Shown in pieces: positions 18,195 to 28,067 of a stretch of DNA of 64,000 bases (position 1 is the stretch's first letter; each line of letters opens with the position of its first letter). Where the stretch lies: positions 1 to 64,000 of the forward strand of contig JADKJI010000063.1 of assembly GCA_016721085.1 (NCBI GenBank), in the 5' to 3' direction. Under the pieces are notes generated by a model. It was not told the DNA's origin and did not search any database. It worked only from the letters and a program-made list of their open reading frames with translations. Source of the stretch: Chitinophagaceae bacterium. GTDB taxonomy: Bacteria; Bacteroidota; Bacteroidia; Chitinophagales; Chitinophagaceae. Position numbers and translations under genes: made by a program.

Positions 18195-21100
18195 TTACTG
18201 CGCCAACGACACCCTAATCTGCACCCCACCTCTCGTATTCGTTATCGGTGGCGCCGTAGATATCTTAGGCTCTACCCTTCGCTGCTCAAAATAGAGTTTA
18301 ATATTCACCCTGTTACTGATCACATAATCGATAGATGGATTGATAAAGATTACTTTTTGTCCCGCCGTCGGTAATGAATTCGCCTGATCTAAACGGCTAT
18401 TTGAAGTAATATCATCCCGAACACTAAAATCTAACCTGAAGGAGGCATCATTATCCATTGGCTTGCCTTTCCACTTAAGGAAGGAGAAGATACCCCTCTT
18501 TCTCCAACCAGCTCCAATCACAAATTCGGTAGATCGGTTTTCACTTAACTGGAAGTCAATTAGACTTAGACTTAATGTGCGCGATTTCTTATATTCAAAA
18601 CGGGCAGTCAACTGATTTGTGAATTGCATATCAGCATCAATCAAAGGAGCAAATTGCTCACTGATTGTGATATTCGGAACCAGGAAGAATGGCACAAAAT
18701 TACCGGTAAGTGTATCAACAAATCCAGGATACCCTACATGCAATGGATCCTGGAACAATAATGAACTGTTATAACTATTCATGCTCAGCGTACTGTTGTA
18801 TGCATGTGATATGGTAAAGCTGGTGAATATTTTTTCAAGCCCTTTAATTCTTGTAAGACCATTATAAGTCAACCGCCAGTTTGGTCTTGGCAGATATCCT
18901 TTGAATGGATTGCTCCTTGTCTTCGGATTTGATTGTTCTACTAATGCAATACCATTAGGATCTTTTCCAGTATATGCTGCGAGGAAAGCTGGTAATAAAA
19001 CATCCTGCGAATATTTTCCATATCCCAAATAATACCCATCAGCACCCTGAACACCAGAGTAGATATTCTTCACACCTAACCGCTGTGAAATGATCTGTCT
19101 GTTTGCTTCAAATTTCTTGAATGTTTCTGTTACTTCATTCGGCTTAACTTTTTCAAACAATGTTTGATATGAAATGAAGCTTATGCTGAAGCTACCACCT
19201 GCATAAGGACTAAGCCTATTGAAATTACCACTGAAACCAAGAGTATCCTTGAATAATTCAGAATATGTTTTACCAAAACACTTGTCAACATTGATATCTA
19301 CAGTAAGATCTCGTATCGGAATTAATTGAGCATTAATTGTAAGCTTCTGGTTATAATCTTGCTTATTCAGGAAGTTGAAATTCGGGTCTCCTGTAATAAG
19401 CCCTTTTTGAGCTAGCCTGTTCATAAAGCTGGTATCAGGCTGTTGTCCAAAAATAAATCCCATTCCAGGTGCATTCGACTTGAAATTCATACCCAATGCT
19501 CTTGTACTATCTGTATAACCATAAACAGTAGTTCCGGCATTCTCTGAATAGTTCATACTGATCCGCTTCATGGCAGTAAACAGTCTTCCAACAAACTTAA
19601 CGCCACCACCTAAAACCAAAGGCTCAGAACGATCCTTCTTCACTTTCTTTTTCTTTCCTTTCGTAGTATCGGGAGCATTTGTTGTTGGTTTTGCATTAGG
19701 GTCAGGAGGAGGAGCATCTTCTTCTAATGCTCTAAGGAACCTAGACTTACTATACAATCTTGTAAAATCCAATTCACCTGTCAGGTTCTTCTGCTGCGTA
19801 TTAGCCATTGTATTTCCCAGATTACGGGCAATCAATGAAGCACCCAACCAATTGAATGTGGCATTATAACTAGCCCGCAATGTTGTCCAATCAAGCAATG
19901 GCAATTTACTGGTAGGGAAAGTATATGTTGCATTGGCTGTTTGCTGATACGAAATAGTTCTTCCACCCTTCAACACATTATCCCATACTTTTTTCTTATC
20001 GTTTTTATCCAAACGACCAGAATCCTCATCAATCCACGCTTTATTAGTTGCTGAATAATCGATATTGATTGACTTAGTCAGATCCCATCTCAAATTGTAG
20101 ACCCTGTCGAATGTAAAGTACTTGTCGTAGGTTTCTGGCAATCCACCTTTAGGACCACCCACATTTCTTGGACGGAAGGAACCGAATTGTCTTTGTACAT
20201 CAGCTCTGAAACCAAGTAGTGATGGTATAGGATTGAAATTGATATCTTTTACTAAAGACAGCCAATTTGATTTAGACTTAACTATTGATTTTGCTGGCTC
20301 CCAATACTTAGGAGATGATGTATAGTTATATCCAAGTCCTGCCCTGTGCCGAACAACATCATTGCTTTCAATCAATGAATTATGTTGTTCTTCTTTATAA
20401 TAAGAGTAACTGACATCAATATTCTCTACGCTCCATAACTGTTGCTTCTTACCACTGGTATTATTCTTTTTTACATTGGTAAAGTTGACCGTCTTGATGG
20501 TCTTCATATCAACAGCATCATTCTTAATGGAATCCTTTGCCGAAGATGGTGCCGCTTTTATTTTATCCTTCAAAGCTATATCAAGATCATATGGATCATA
20601 CTGTGGTGCAGATACAGTTCTTTGCACACTTGCATAAACTGGAATAGACAAACCAGCTTTTTTAGGTAAAAGTTTACCTAGTTCCAAATTGGTAGCAACA
20701 TCAAACTGAGTATAGTTATCCCTTGAACGCTGATTCACTCTTTGTTCCAATGTTCCGAAGCCAGTACTGTGTGCAGCTCCTGCAACATATAATGTTCCAA
20801 GGTCGGCCAATTTAAAGTCTACACGTCCAATAGCAGCCCAGGCTGGCTTCTCATTGATACCATCTAAACGCAACTCGTTTACCCAAACTTCAGTACACAA
20901 ATCGTCTTTAAACCGGTTCTCAACACCCATGAAGAACACTCTCACTTCTCCAAGATTCGGATTACCGAGAATCGCATACTCTTTACCATCTGCCAATGTC
21001 TTCTTAAAGTAATTGAAAACGTTTCCGGAATTATTCCTTTCCACTTTCAATTTTGTGAGCTGATCAAGCGACACCAACATTTCGTTGGCTGATGGCCATA

Positions 21101-24100
21101 TAAGTGTGGCATCAGTCGTTTTCCATGGAGTCACTTTGAGTGGTATCCTTATTTCGTAGAAGTTATTGATGAGGTCATTACCCAAACGCAGTACTGCATA
21201 CATTTCATCATCCTTAATATCACCATTGAATTTTGTGGATTCGGCATGCCAGTACATCTGCATATTGCTATACTGCCTTAAATCAAGGTTCATGGTCTTA
21301 AACACACCCCTTACACCCGTTTTCGGCAAATTACAAATCTGCATACTGAGTGATTGTTCATTCAACAACACGTTCACATTATTATTGCTCAATTGCTGTT
21401 GACGAATAACACCAGCAGGTGTTTTATAAGGAATCGGAATACGGCTTCCGTTCTCTTCAATGTTTACTGCAAGCTGATTAAAGCTTGTAACCGTATTTGA
21501 TGGAATAAGAAGATATTGTCCTGTGGTATCCAACTCATAATTGAAACGACGCCAGGTGTTTCTAACTAACTCAAGTTTTGCAAAACGAAGAATTACTGAA
21601 TCTTCAAACCCATGCAGGAATATCCTCATAAATCTGATGGATTTGAAATCCGGAATATTACCCACTTTCTTTTCGTATTCTGCAATTGGAACCCTGAACA
21701 GATACCATTGTTCCTGAATACCACCATTTGGCGTCACTTTCTGAATATCGGTAATAAAGTTCTTGCCTGTCTGCATCAAAGGATCAGATGAAGGCTTCAA
21801 TTCTATCTTATACTGGAAATATTCTTCAAGTTCATTTAAAGTGTTATCCCTATTGAATTCTTCCTGATCAGGATATAAAGTAAAGGCATTAACGAATTGC
21901 TCACCAGCGGTTGCCACAGGTGAGTTACCCTGAGGGTTGTTAATATCTTTATAACGTCCAAGAATACCTGTCTGAGACTGATCGTATGTAGCATCACGAT
22001 AATTCTTGAAGTCATCAGAGGATGGGTCATTCAATGCTTTTCTGTATACGGGTGAATTCACTCCGAAGTTAGCAGCAAGCTGTGCCAGGTATTGGTTGAA
22101 TTTCCTGTTTTCTGCATCATCAGACAAACCATCAAATCCGGCATCTTGCAATGGCCTGTCGGCAGGATCATTACTGAAAGCTTGGGTAACCTGAATAGGA
22201 TTAGCAGGAACCTTACCCCACCTACCTGTAGAATCTTCTGCAGCTTTAGTGTTAGCACCACTGATACCGTTTTCAAAGAAACGTTTACCATCTCTTAACA
22301 CGTCCTCAGATATATTTCCAAGATTGAAATATAATTGCCCTCCTGTACTTGTAGTATTCTTTACAAATGGATCCAATACCCAGAACTCAATGAATTCAAC
22401 GTTTCCGGTTTCAAAATCCACCTGATCAATACCCCTCATTATACCTCCCCATCGTGTTTTGGGTTGTAGCAATTTACCCTGATCATTAATACTGCCTATT
22501 CGTGCATCAAAATTATATGGTCCTTTATCTGTAGGGTAATAAGCAAGGTCGAATGTTACCAACTGACCCTGACCAAAATCGGGTGTACGATTAGGGTATA
22601 ATTGTTTTACGTTAATCGGTCTAACACGTGGGTCAGAAAAATCTTCAAAAGATTTAACAGGATTGTTCGCATTTCTTTTATCCTGCAATACAGGTTCAAT
22701 ATTATACCAGGCTACCTTAGCCCTATTAAATCCATATTCTAATGAATCTCTGAAGGCCGCTTCCGGAAACAATCCATTTCCCTGAGGCACACTGGCTAAC
22801 CCCCATCCTACTAATGGAAAACGCAAATCGATTGAACTCCTGCTTCCTTCAAAATCATCAATGAAAATCAAACCAGCACTACCCTTTCCAATTTGAGGAG
22901 GATGACCAGGCTTTAACATAGCTGCTTCACCATAAGCAGTAATCGTACTTACTTCGTTGGTACTATAGAATGGAAGTTTATCCAGTAAACGGGTTAAGCG
23001 TTGTGATTGTGTATTATAATTGAAATCCATTCCGAACATGGTGTTCTTGATAGGATCTTCATTGTAATTCGTTTTTGTAAAAAACGGTCTCTCACCCAAT
23101 CTTACTACCGTACCGCCAATTGTCAAAGTCTCTTTCGGCTTTGTGATTGCCATATAATCGAGACGAACAGCCATGAAATTCCGTTGCTGAATACCAAAGC
23201 CCCCATTATTCTCATATTGCACATTCACTGGTACTCCAGAACTTAGTATGGCCTGGTTTAATACTCTTACGGTTCCAAGGTTATAGTCGATGGTATAATC
23301 TACATTCTCTCTCAGCACTTGACCACCAGCAGTAACAGTTACAGAGCCAGGTGGCACATTGAATGCACCCAGTGATATTTCAGAACTGGACTGACCTTTC
23401 GCATAACCACTTATGATATACCGGTCCAGGTTGGCAAATGTTTTAGCGATTTCCTTAATGGTATCATACAAAGGATAATAGACATATTTGTTCTTTATAT
23501 CCTGCGAACTATTCAGGAAAGCTGCTTTCTCCAAATCTCGACCAAAAGGCTCCAGTAATGGAAATATGACTCGCCCTTGTTGCGAGACAATGGTAAACCC
23601 TTCCATATAGTCGAACACCCCATCTGGTAATGGGTCACTTCGGGAGTTTAATCGATCCAGATTTAATAAGGTAATCAGTGGAACACCGGTCTTATCTCCT
23701 TCTGGCAAATATCTTTTTTGTCCTAAACTTGGTTGCTCGTAGAGAACGTTCAACTTGAAATCTGTTGGCTGGATATTCGTAACCGGACTACCATCCTTGG
23801 TTTTCAGGTAATAAACGTTTTTCATCATCAAATCCCACAAAGGCAGATTAGTTCGCTGAGATGTTGCTTTAAGCAATTTCAGAAACAATACTTTTTGCTG
23901 ACCCGCCTGATTACCGCCTGCTGTTGTATCTGGTACTACATCCTGTGAAAACTCACCGACTGTAAAAACCTTTCCATTATAAGTATACTGAAAAGCAACA
24001 GCCAGCACTTCATCTGGTTGCAAAGGCTGGTTTAAAGAAATATATCCTATCTGGGAGTTGAAATAAAAATCAGCTTGTGATAATTTTCTTGCAAAGGTCT

Positions 24101-25385
24101 TTTCAAAATCCTGCACAGGTCTTAACCCAAGAGTCGACAATTTGTTAGTTATCTGAGAAGAGTTCCTGCTACTAGGATCATTGATTATGCTTCTATACAG
24201 ACTATTCGCATCGTTATAAGGAAAAGGTGAATTGGTTTGGGAAATGATGCTGGTATTAAAGGGTTGGTTTTCACCGAGGTCCATCAAACCTACTACATCT
24301 CTTGTTTCTGTAGTGGAACCGTTTCTGTTAGTCACCCAAACTTCAATACGTAATATCTGAACTTGTGAATTGACTTTTGGCAGATCCTTCATGGCATTAT
24401 TATAATTGCTTCTGAAGTATTGAGCTAAGAGGAAGTGGCGGTTCTCTTCGTAATCATTTGCCTTAAATTCGAAAAAGGTGTTGGTAGCACCTCCCTGTAA
24501 TCCCATCGATTGTCTTTGGGATTGCTGATTGGCCAGTGCTGCTGTAACAAATAATTTACCGAATTGTAATTGTGTTTTTACACCAAACAATTGTTGTGCA
24601 CCCGGTATCAATGTTCCTTTTGAGGCAAAAGAAATATTACCGGCTTCCAATCTCTTCAGTATCTCATCTTTTCCTCCAGCGTAATCGAGCTTCAACTGAT
24701 TTTCGAAATTGAAATTAGCGAGGGTATTATAATTGATAGGCAGTTTCAATTTATCGCCGATATTTCCGATAACACTAAGGTTAGCGTTCATATCAAAATC
24801 AAACCCTCCATTACGACGGGCTTTTTCGGGTAATGCTGGGTTTTTGATATTCTGTCCCTGATAACCTGCAATGATATTCACATCTCCCTGTGGCCGAATC
24901 TCAACTTTAGGAATTCCATCAGGTCCAGCGCCGAATATGCGGTTAAAAAGGTTATTGTAAACATTCATCTTTGGCCTAACCATTTTGCGGTTGAGGCTAT
25001 TCAGCAAACTTGAACGCTTTTTGAAATAATCCACTTCCGACTTCCTGGCTTGTAAGGCCATGAATTCATCAAAAGTGAGATAGGTAGGCTTCCGGTAATA
25101 TCGGCTGCCCATTTTTTCGATGATATAATACTGTTTGGTAGTGGGGTCGTAAACGATAGAGTCGGTGATATTCACCGGTGTCTTTAGATCGAATGAACTT
25201 CTTCCTGGATTGGTAAATCGGTCACCATAGCGGTCGTGAATCGGAAACCGAAGCGTATCACCCCCTTTAGGGTCGGTAGTGTCACGCGCAGGACCTGCGG
25301 CCGATGCCGGTGTGAAGAAAAGGGTCATCCACACAGCAGTTAGCACAGCTCCCCTGTAAATAATTTGGTTGTATCTGAGAGACAA
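18195..25385 (-). CDS. sprA: SprA (Sov), type IX secretion translocon pore
   Basis: 2,396 residues with no frame interruption. SprA forms the giant single-chain barrel of the T9SS outer-membrane translocon and is needed for gliding and secretion of C-terminal-domain proteins. Seen: an N-terminal signal (VLTAVWMTLFFTPASA), an N-terminal plug region (YLTFDEFMALQARKSEVDYF), repeated blocks such as GDVNIIAGYQGQNIKNPALP and GKGSAGLIFIDDFEGSRSSI, and an all-beta C-terminal half ending GGVQIRVSLAQ. Length and position directly after ruvA match other Bacteroidota. The start codon is TTG at 25385: the only in-frame codons upstream reach a TAA within eight codons and contain no ATG or GTG. 41 bases separate it from ruvA, so they probably share a transcript. 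Confidence 0.95.
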   Translation of the reverse strand: MSLRYNQIIYRGAVLTAVWMTLFFTPASAAGPARDTTDPKGGDTLRFPIHDRYGDRFTNPGRSSFDLKTPVNITDSIVYDPTTKQYYIIEKMGSRYYRKPTYLTFDEFMALQARKSEVDYFKKRSSLLNSLNRKMVRPKMNVYNNLFNRIFGAGPDGIPKVEIRPQGDVNIIAGYQGQNIKNPALPEKARRNGGFDFDMNANLSVIGNIGDKLKLPINYNTLANFNFENQLKLDYAGGKDEILKRLEAGNISFASKGTLIPGAQQLFGVKTQLQFGKLFVTAALANQQSQRQSMGLQGGATNTFFEFKANDYEENRHFLLAQYFRSNYNNAMKDLPKVNSQVQILRIEVWVTNRNGSTTETRDVVGLMDLGENQPFNTSIISQTNSPFPYNDANSLYRSIINDPSSRNSSQITNKLSTLGLRPVQDFEKTFARKLSQADFYFNSQIGYISLNQPLQPDEVLAVAFQYTYNGKVFTVGEFSQDVVPDTTAGGNQAGQQKVLFLKLLKATSQRTNLPLWDLMMKNVYYLKTKDGSPVTNIQPTDFKLNVLYEQPSLGQKRYLPEGDKTGVPLITLLNLDRLNSRSDPLPDGVFDYMEGFTIVSQQGRVIFPLLEPFGRDLEKAAFLNSSQDIKNKYVYYPLYDTIKEIAKTFANLDRYIISGYAKGQSSSEISLGAFNVPPGSVTVTAGGQVLRENVDYTIDYNLGTVRVLNQAILSSGVPVNVQYENNGGFGIQQRNFMAVRLDYMAITKPKETLTIGGTVVRLGERPFFTKTNYNEDPIKNTMFGMDFNYNTQSQRLTRLLDKLPFYSTNEVSTITAYGEAAMLKPGHPPQIGKGSAGLIFIDDFEGSRSSIDLRFPLVGWGLASVPQGNGLFPEAAFRDSLEYGFNRAKVAWYNIEPVLQDKRNANNPVKSFEDFSDPRVRPINVKQLYPNRTPDFGQGQLVTFDLAYYPTDKGPYNFDARIGSINDQGKLLQPKTRWGGIMRGIDQVDFETGNVEFIEFWVLDPFVKNTTSTGGQLYFNLGNISEDVLRDGKRFFENGISGANTKAAEDSTGRWGKVPANPIQVTQAFSNDPADRPLQDAGFDGLSDDAENRKFNQYLAQLAANFGVNSPVYRKALNDPSSDDFKNYRDATYDQSQTGILGRYKDINNPQGNSPVATAGEQFVNAFTLYPDQEEFNRDNTLNELEEYFQYKIELKPSSDPLMQTGKNFITDIQKVTPNGGIQEQWYLFRVPIAEYEKKVGNIPDFKSIRFMRIFLHGFEDSVILRFAKLELVRNTWRRFNYELDTTGQYLLIPSNTVTSFNQLAVNIEENGSRIPIPYKTPAGVIRQQQLSNNNVNVLLNEQSLSMQICNLPKTGVRGVFKTMNLDLRQYSNMQMYWHAESTKFNGDIKDDEMYAVLRLGNDLINNFYEIRIPLKVTPWKTTDATLIWPSANEMLVSLDQLTKLKVERNNSGNVFNYFKKTLADGKEYAILGNPNLGEVRVFFMGVENRFKDDLCTEVWVNELRLDGINEKPAWAAIGRVDFKLADLGTLYVAGAAHSTGFGTLEQRVNQRSRDNYTQFDVATNLELGKLLPKKAGLSIPVYASVQRTVSAPQYDPYDLDIALKDKIKAAPSSAKDSIKNDAVDMKTIKTVNFTNVKKNNTSGKKQQLWSVENIDVSYSYYKEEQHNSLIESNDVVRHRAGLGYNYTSSPKYWEPAKSIVKSKSNWLSLVKDINFNPIPSLLGFRADVQRQFGSFRPRNVGGPKGGLPETYDKYFTFDRVYNLRWDLTKSINIDYSATNKAWIDEDSGRLDKNDKKKVWDNVLKGGRTISYQQTANATYTFPTSKLPLLDWTTLRASYNATFNWLGASLIARNLGNTMANTQQKNLTGELDFTRLYSKSRFLRALEEDAPPPDPNAKPTTNAPDTTKGKKKKVKKDRSEPLVLGGGVKFVGRLFTAMKRISMNYSENAGTTVYGYTDSTRALGMNFKSNAPGMGFIFGQQPDTSFMNRLAQKGLITGDPNFNFLNKQDYNQKLTINAQLIPIRDLTVDINVDKCFGKTYSELFKDTLGFSGNFNRLSPYAGGSFSISFISYQTLFEKVKPNEVTETFKKFEANRQIISQRLGVKNIYSGVQGADGYYLGYGKYSQDVLLPAFLAAYTGKDPNGIALVEQSNPKTRSNPFKGYLPRPNWRLTYNGLTRIKGLEKIFTSFTISHAYNSTLSMNSYNSSLLFQDPLHVGYPGFVDTLTGNFVPFFLVPNITISEQFAPLIDADMQFTNQLTARFEYKKSRTLSLSLIDFQLSENRSTEFVIGAGWRKRGIFSFLKWKGKPMDNDASFRLDFSVRDDITSNSRLDQANSLPTAGQKVIFINPSIDYVISNRVNIKLYFEQRRVEPKISTAPPITNTRGGVQIRVSLAQ

Positions 25386-25426
25386 ACTTTTCCCAAGAAT
25401 TAATTAGGTAGAAACGTCCGATAGGC

Positions 25427-26011
25427 TTAGATGGTTTTTAAAGCTTTTTTTATGATGTCCTCGATTTGGCTGAGAGCCGGTTCTGCTTTCATGACCCGTT
25501 GGATCGCTTGCTCGCCGGTAGCACGGCCAATGCCCAAGGCTATCAAGGCATTTAACGCCTCCTGTTCCAACGTATTGTTTATCAACGGGGAAATATTTAA
25601 ATTATTAAGTGTTTTCGCCAATTTATCACGTAGTTCTAATATGATACGCTCGGCCGATTTCCGACCAATTCCCTTTATACTTTCCAATTGAGGGGCATTG
25701 CCCTGAACTATGGCCCTAATCAATTCATCGGGCCGAAGTGATGACAACATCATCCTTGCTGTTGATGCACCAACCCCAGAAACACTCAGGAGCTGAATAA
25801 AGAGTTCCTTCTCTTGTACGTCAAAAAAGCCGAAAAGGGTTTGGCTGTCCTCTTTTACTTGTAAATAAGTGTGTAACAACCCTTTATCCATATTCTGAAT
25901 GCTGGAATAGGTATGCAGACTGATATGCAGTTCATATCCAACCCCATTTACGTCTACTATTACCTGAGCAGGCGTCTTTGCTACAAAATTCCCTCTTACA
26001 AATGCGATCAT
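25427..26011 (-). CDS. ruvA: Holliday-junction DNA helicase subunit RuvA
   Basis: RuvA tetramers bind Holliday junctions and recruit RuvB for branch migration. 194 residues: OB-fold N-terminus (MIAFVRGNFVAKTPAQVIVD, LHTYLQVKEDSQTLFGF), two helix-hairpin-helix motifs (LLSVSGVGASTARMMLSSL; LESIKGIGRKSAERIILEL) and a C-terminal RuvB-binding domain (ALNALIALGIGRATGEQAI). The acidic pin residues fall in the usual region. It precedes sprA by 41 bases, a conserved pairing. Just upstream of the ATG is TTATTTTG, one mismatch from the -7 consensus. Confidence 0.95.
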   Translation of the reverse strand: MIAFVRGNFVAKTPAQVIVDVNGVGYELHISLHTYSSIQNMDKGLLHTYLQVKEDSQTLFGFFDVQEKELFIQLLSVSGVGASTARMMLSSLRPDELIRAIVQGNAPQLESIKGIGRKSAERIILELRDKLAKTLNNLNISPLINNTLEQEALNALIALGIGRATGEQAIQRVMKAEPALSQIEDIIKKALKTI

Positions 26012-26114
26012 AAGTATGCAAAATAACTACTTTCAGCGTAGAAAAAACATTTGAACCATTGAAAATCCAAGGGTTATAAACCATATGCCCTTCCTGCTCA
26101 TTTTCAAATTTTCA

Positions 26115-26130
26115 TCCCGACGCGTCGGGA
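26115..26130. repeat. 16-bp perfect GC-rich palindrome TCCCGACGCGTCGGGA
   Basis: Self-complementary, preceded by ATTTTCA and followed by CCCAAATTTTCAAATTAA. Same framing as the palindrome at 6188-6203. It lies in the divergent gap between ruvA and fabH, 16 bases upstream of the fabH -7 element. Confidence 0.75.
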
Positions 26131-26145
26131 CCCAAATTTTCAAAT

Positions 26146-26153
26146 TAATTTTG
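26146..26153 (+). promoter_or_regulatory. fabH promoter -7 element TAATTTTG
   Basis: Exact match to TAnnTTTG, 29 bases before the fabH ATG. No clear TTTG lies 19-21 nt upstream; that position is occupied by the GC-rich palindrome, so the palindrome may affect this promoter. Confidence 0.5.
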
Positions 26154-26182
26154 CGGCAACAACTCAAATAAAGAACCTACGA

Positions 26183-27175
26183 ATGACTCAAAAAATTACG
26201 GCAGCTATTACAGCTGTAGGAGGCTATGTTCCAGAAGACAAATTGACGAATGCGGATCTCGAAAAAATGGTCGACACCAACGATGAATGGATACGTACCA
26301 GAACCGGAATTGAAGAAAGAAGAATCCTCAAGACGCCTGGATTGGCTACTTCCGACATGGTAGTTCCTGCTGTAACTGAGTTATTACACAAAAGAGGTAT
26401 CGACGCCACCGAAATTGATTGCCTGATTGTAGCTACGGTTACTCCAGATATGATGTTCCCTTCCACCGCTAACCTGGCCTGTCATAAACTTGGCGCCAAA
26501 AACGCATGGGGATTCGATTTACTGGCTGCTTGCTCCGGCTTCCTTTTCGCACTAACAACTGGCGCTTCCCTCATCGAAAGTGGACGTTTCAAAAAAGTGG
26601 TTGTGGTTGGTGCCGATAAAATGAGCTCTATCATTGACTATAGCGACAGGAATACCTGCGTGCTTTTTGGAGATGGTGCCGGTGCAGTTTTACTGGAACC
26701 AAATCATGAAGGATTCGGTGTATTGGATAGCATTTTAAAAACTGATGGTGCTGGTGGACAGTTCCTGAATATGAAAGCTGGTGGCTCACTTCGTCCGGCC
26801 TCTGCAGAAACTGTAGCCAATAAGGAACACTTCGCCTTTCAGGAAGGTCAGTCTGTATTCAAGTTTGCAGTAAAAGGAATGGCTGATGTTGCCGCCGAAC
26901 TGATGGAAAGAAATAATCTAACTGGCGACGATATCGCCTGGCTGGTTCCTCATCAGGCAAATAAAAGAATCATAGATGCCACAGCTAACAGAATGGGATT
27001 GAGCCCTGAAAAAGTGATGCTCAATATCCAGCGTTATGGTAATACAACAGCTGCCACTATTCCATTATGTTTATGGGAATGGAAAAAGCAATTGAACAAA
27101 GGAGATAAGATTGTACTTGCAGCTTTTGGTGGTGGGTTTACCTGGGGAGCGACGTTGATAAGGTGGAGCTGTTAG
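26183..27175 (+). CDS. fabH: 3-oxoacyl-ACP synthase III (KAS III)
   Basis: FabH condenses acetyl-CoA with malonyl-ACP to start fatty-acid synthesis in the cytoplasm. 330 residues, normal length. Catalytic triad visible: Cys117 in FDLLAACSGF, His in WLVPHQANKRIID and Asn in QRYGNTTAATIP. N-terminal VDTNDEWIRTRTGIEERRI is typical. In Bacteroidota KAS III often prefers branched primers, which cannot be judged here. It is a single gene; the substrate-making enzyme FabD is encoded at 35.8-36.7 kb. Confidence 0.95.
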   Translation: MTQKITAAITAVGGYVPEDKLTNADLEKMVDTNDEWIRTRTGIEERRILKTPGLATSDMVVPAVTELLHKRGIDATEIDCLIVATVTPDMMFPSTANLACHKLGAKNAWGFDLLAACSGFLFALTTGASLIESGRFKKVVVVGADKMSSIIDYSDRNTCVLFGDGAGAVLLEPNHEGFGVLDSILKTDGAGGQFLNMKAGGSLRPASAETVANKEHFAFQEGQSVFKFAVKGMADVAAELMERNNLTGDDIAWLVPHQANKRIIDATANRMGLSPEKVMLNIQRYGNTTAATIPLCLWEWKKQLNKGDKIVLAAFGGGFTWGATLIRWSC

Positions 27176-27224
27176 ATTTGAATTTGAATCGATGAAAATT
27201 TGAAATGCCTGCGAAATGAAACAG

Positions 27225-27440
27225 CCAATACAGTTATACGTTGTAAGTTACGTAGTAAGTTCTATGTAATAAGTTAGGGTCTTACACTTTGAGAACCCTT
27301 AAACCTATAAACTCTTAAACCTTAAACTTTAAAGCCAAAAGTTTCAGAGGGCCAACTATTACTCAGCCCTTTGGAACTTCTTAAACCAATTGAACATCTG
27401 GAACAAACCCTTAAACCTTTAAACCCTTAAACTTTTAAAC
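27225..27440. repeat. Intergenic repeat cluster: TTAAACC tracts plus a copy of the IS-flanking repeat
   Basis: The gap between fabH and the DinB gene contains phased words (CTTAAACCTATAAACTCTTA, CCTTAAACTTTAAAG; CCCTTAAACCTTTAAACCC) surrounding a segment at 27350-27403, GGCCAACTATTACTCAGCCC then TTTGGAACTTCTTAAACC and ATCTGGAAC, that aligns to the arm at 6066-6112. The tract overlaps the last codons of the DinB gene. Confidence 0.6.
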
Positions 27441-27945
27441 TCCTCGAACCTCTCGAACTTTCAATACCCCAATAACCAAAATCTGTCTGCGGTATTTTGG
27501 TAACCCCTAACTGTCGAAGCATATTCACTAACTGACCACGATGATATGTGCCATGGTTAAAAACATGTGCAATCATCTGAAAAACCGGTTGCTTGAAATG
27601 CTCCCTTTTTGAATTATAATACATGAATACATGTTCCAAAGCTGCTGGCGTTGCTGCCAAAACCCATGTTTCCCAAACCTTGTTTTGTTGTAATAATAAT
27701 TGCCCAAGCTCCTTAGTAGTTCCGTGAAAAGAAACACTTGGCGCTATTGTGCTTTCCTGCAATTTCATCCTTTGCCACCAAATAGACTCTGCATCAAGCA
27801 TATGTAACAATGTATGATGAATACTATTGAAACTGCTTGACATTTCCTTTACCTGTTGCTCTTCCGGTAGGGAGTTGATTAACTCCAACAACCTATGATT
27901 TGCCCAATAATTGTAAGCCGCCAATTGTTGCAACAGTTCTTTCAT
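27427..27945 (-). CDS. DinB/YfiT-family metal-dependent protein
   Basis: 172 residues from ATG 27945. DinB proteins are four-helix bundles with three metal-binding histidines; roles include thiol transfer and damage response. Seen: YNYWANHRLLELI at the start, SIHHTLLHMLDAE (first His) and MIAHVFNHGTYHRGQLVNML, which supplies HxxxH-type ligands. Start 27945 is preferred over an upstream in-frame ATG at 28068 because the longer version would cross the promoter of the divergent PLP-enzyme gene and adds a tail not seen in the family. Exact role unknown. Confidence 0.85.
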   Translation of the reverse strand: MKELLQQLAAYNYWANHRLLELINSLPEEQQVKEMSSSFNSIHHTLLHMLDAESIWWQRMKLQESTIAPSVSFHGTTKELGQLLLQQNKVWETWVLAATPAALEHVFMYYNSKREHFKQPVFQMIAHVFNHGTYHRGQLVNMLRQLGVTKIPQTDFGYWGIESSRGSRSLKV

Positions 27946-28033
27946 TCTTAAAGCTGGATGGGTGTTTTTTAGTAATATGTCTGTCCCCTGCAATTTAAAA
28001 CTACTCCCACATAAAACTCCAATTGAAATCATA

Positions 28034-28041
28034 TACTTTTG
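28034..28041 (+). promoter_or_regulatory. Promoter -7 element TACTTTTG for the PLP-enzyme gene
   Basis: Exact TAnnTTTG. It predicts transcription start near 28045, which is downstream of an in-frame ATG-like start at 28023 and so favours ATG 28068 or 28074 as the true start. No clear -33 element was seen. Confidence 0.5.
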
Positions 28042-28067
28042 AACATGATTCTTCACAGCACAATTCA

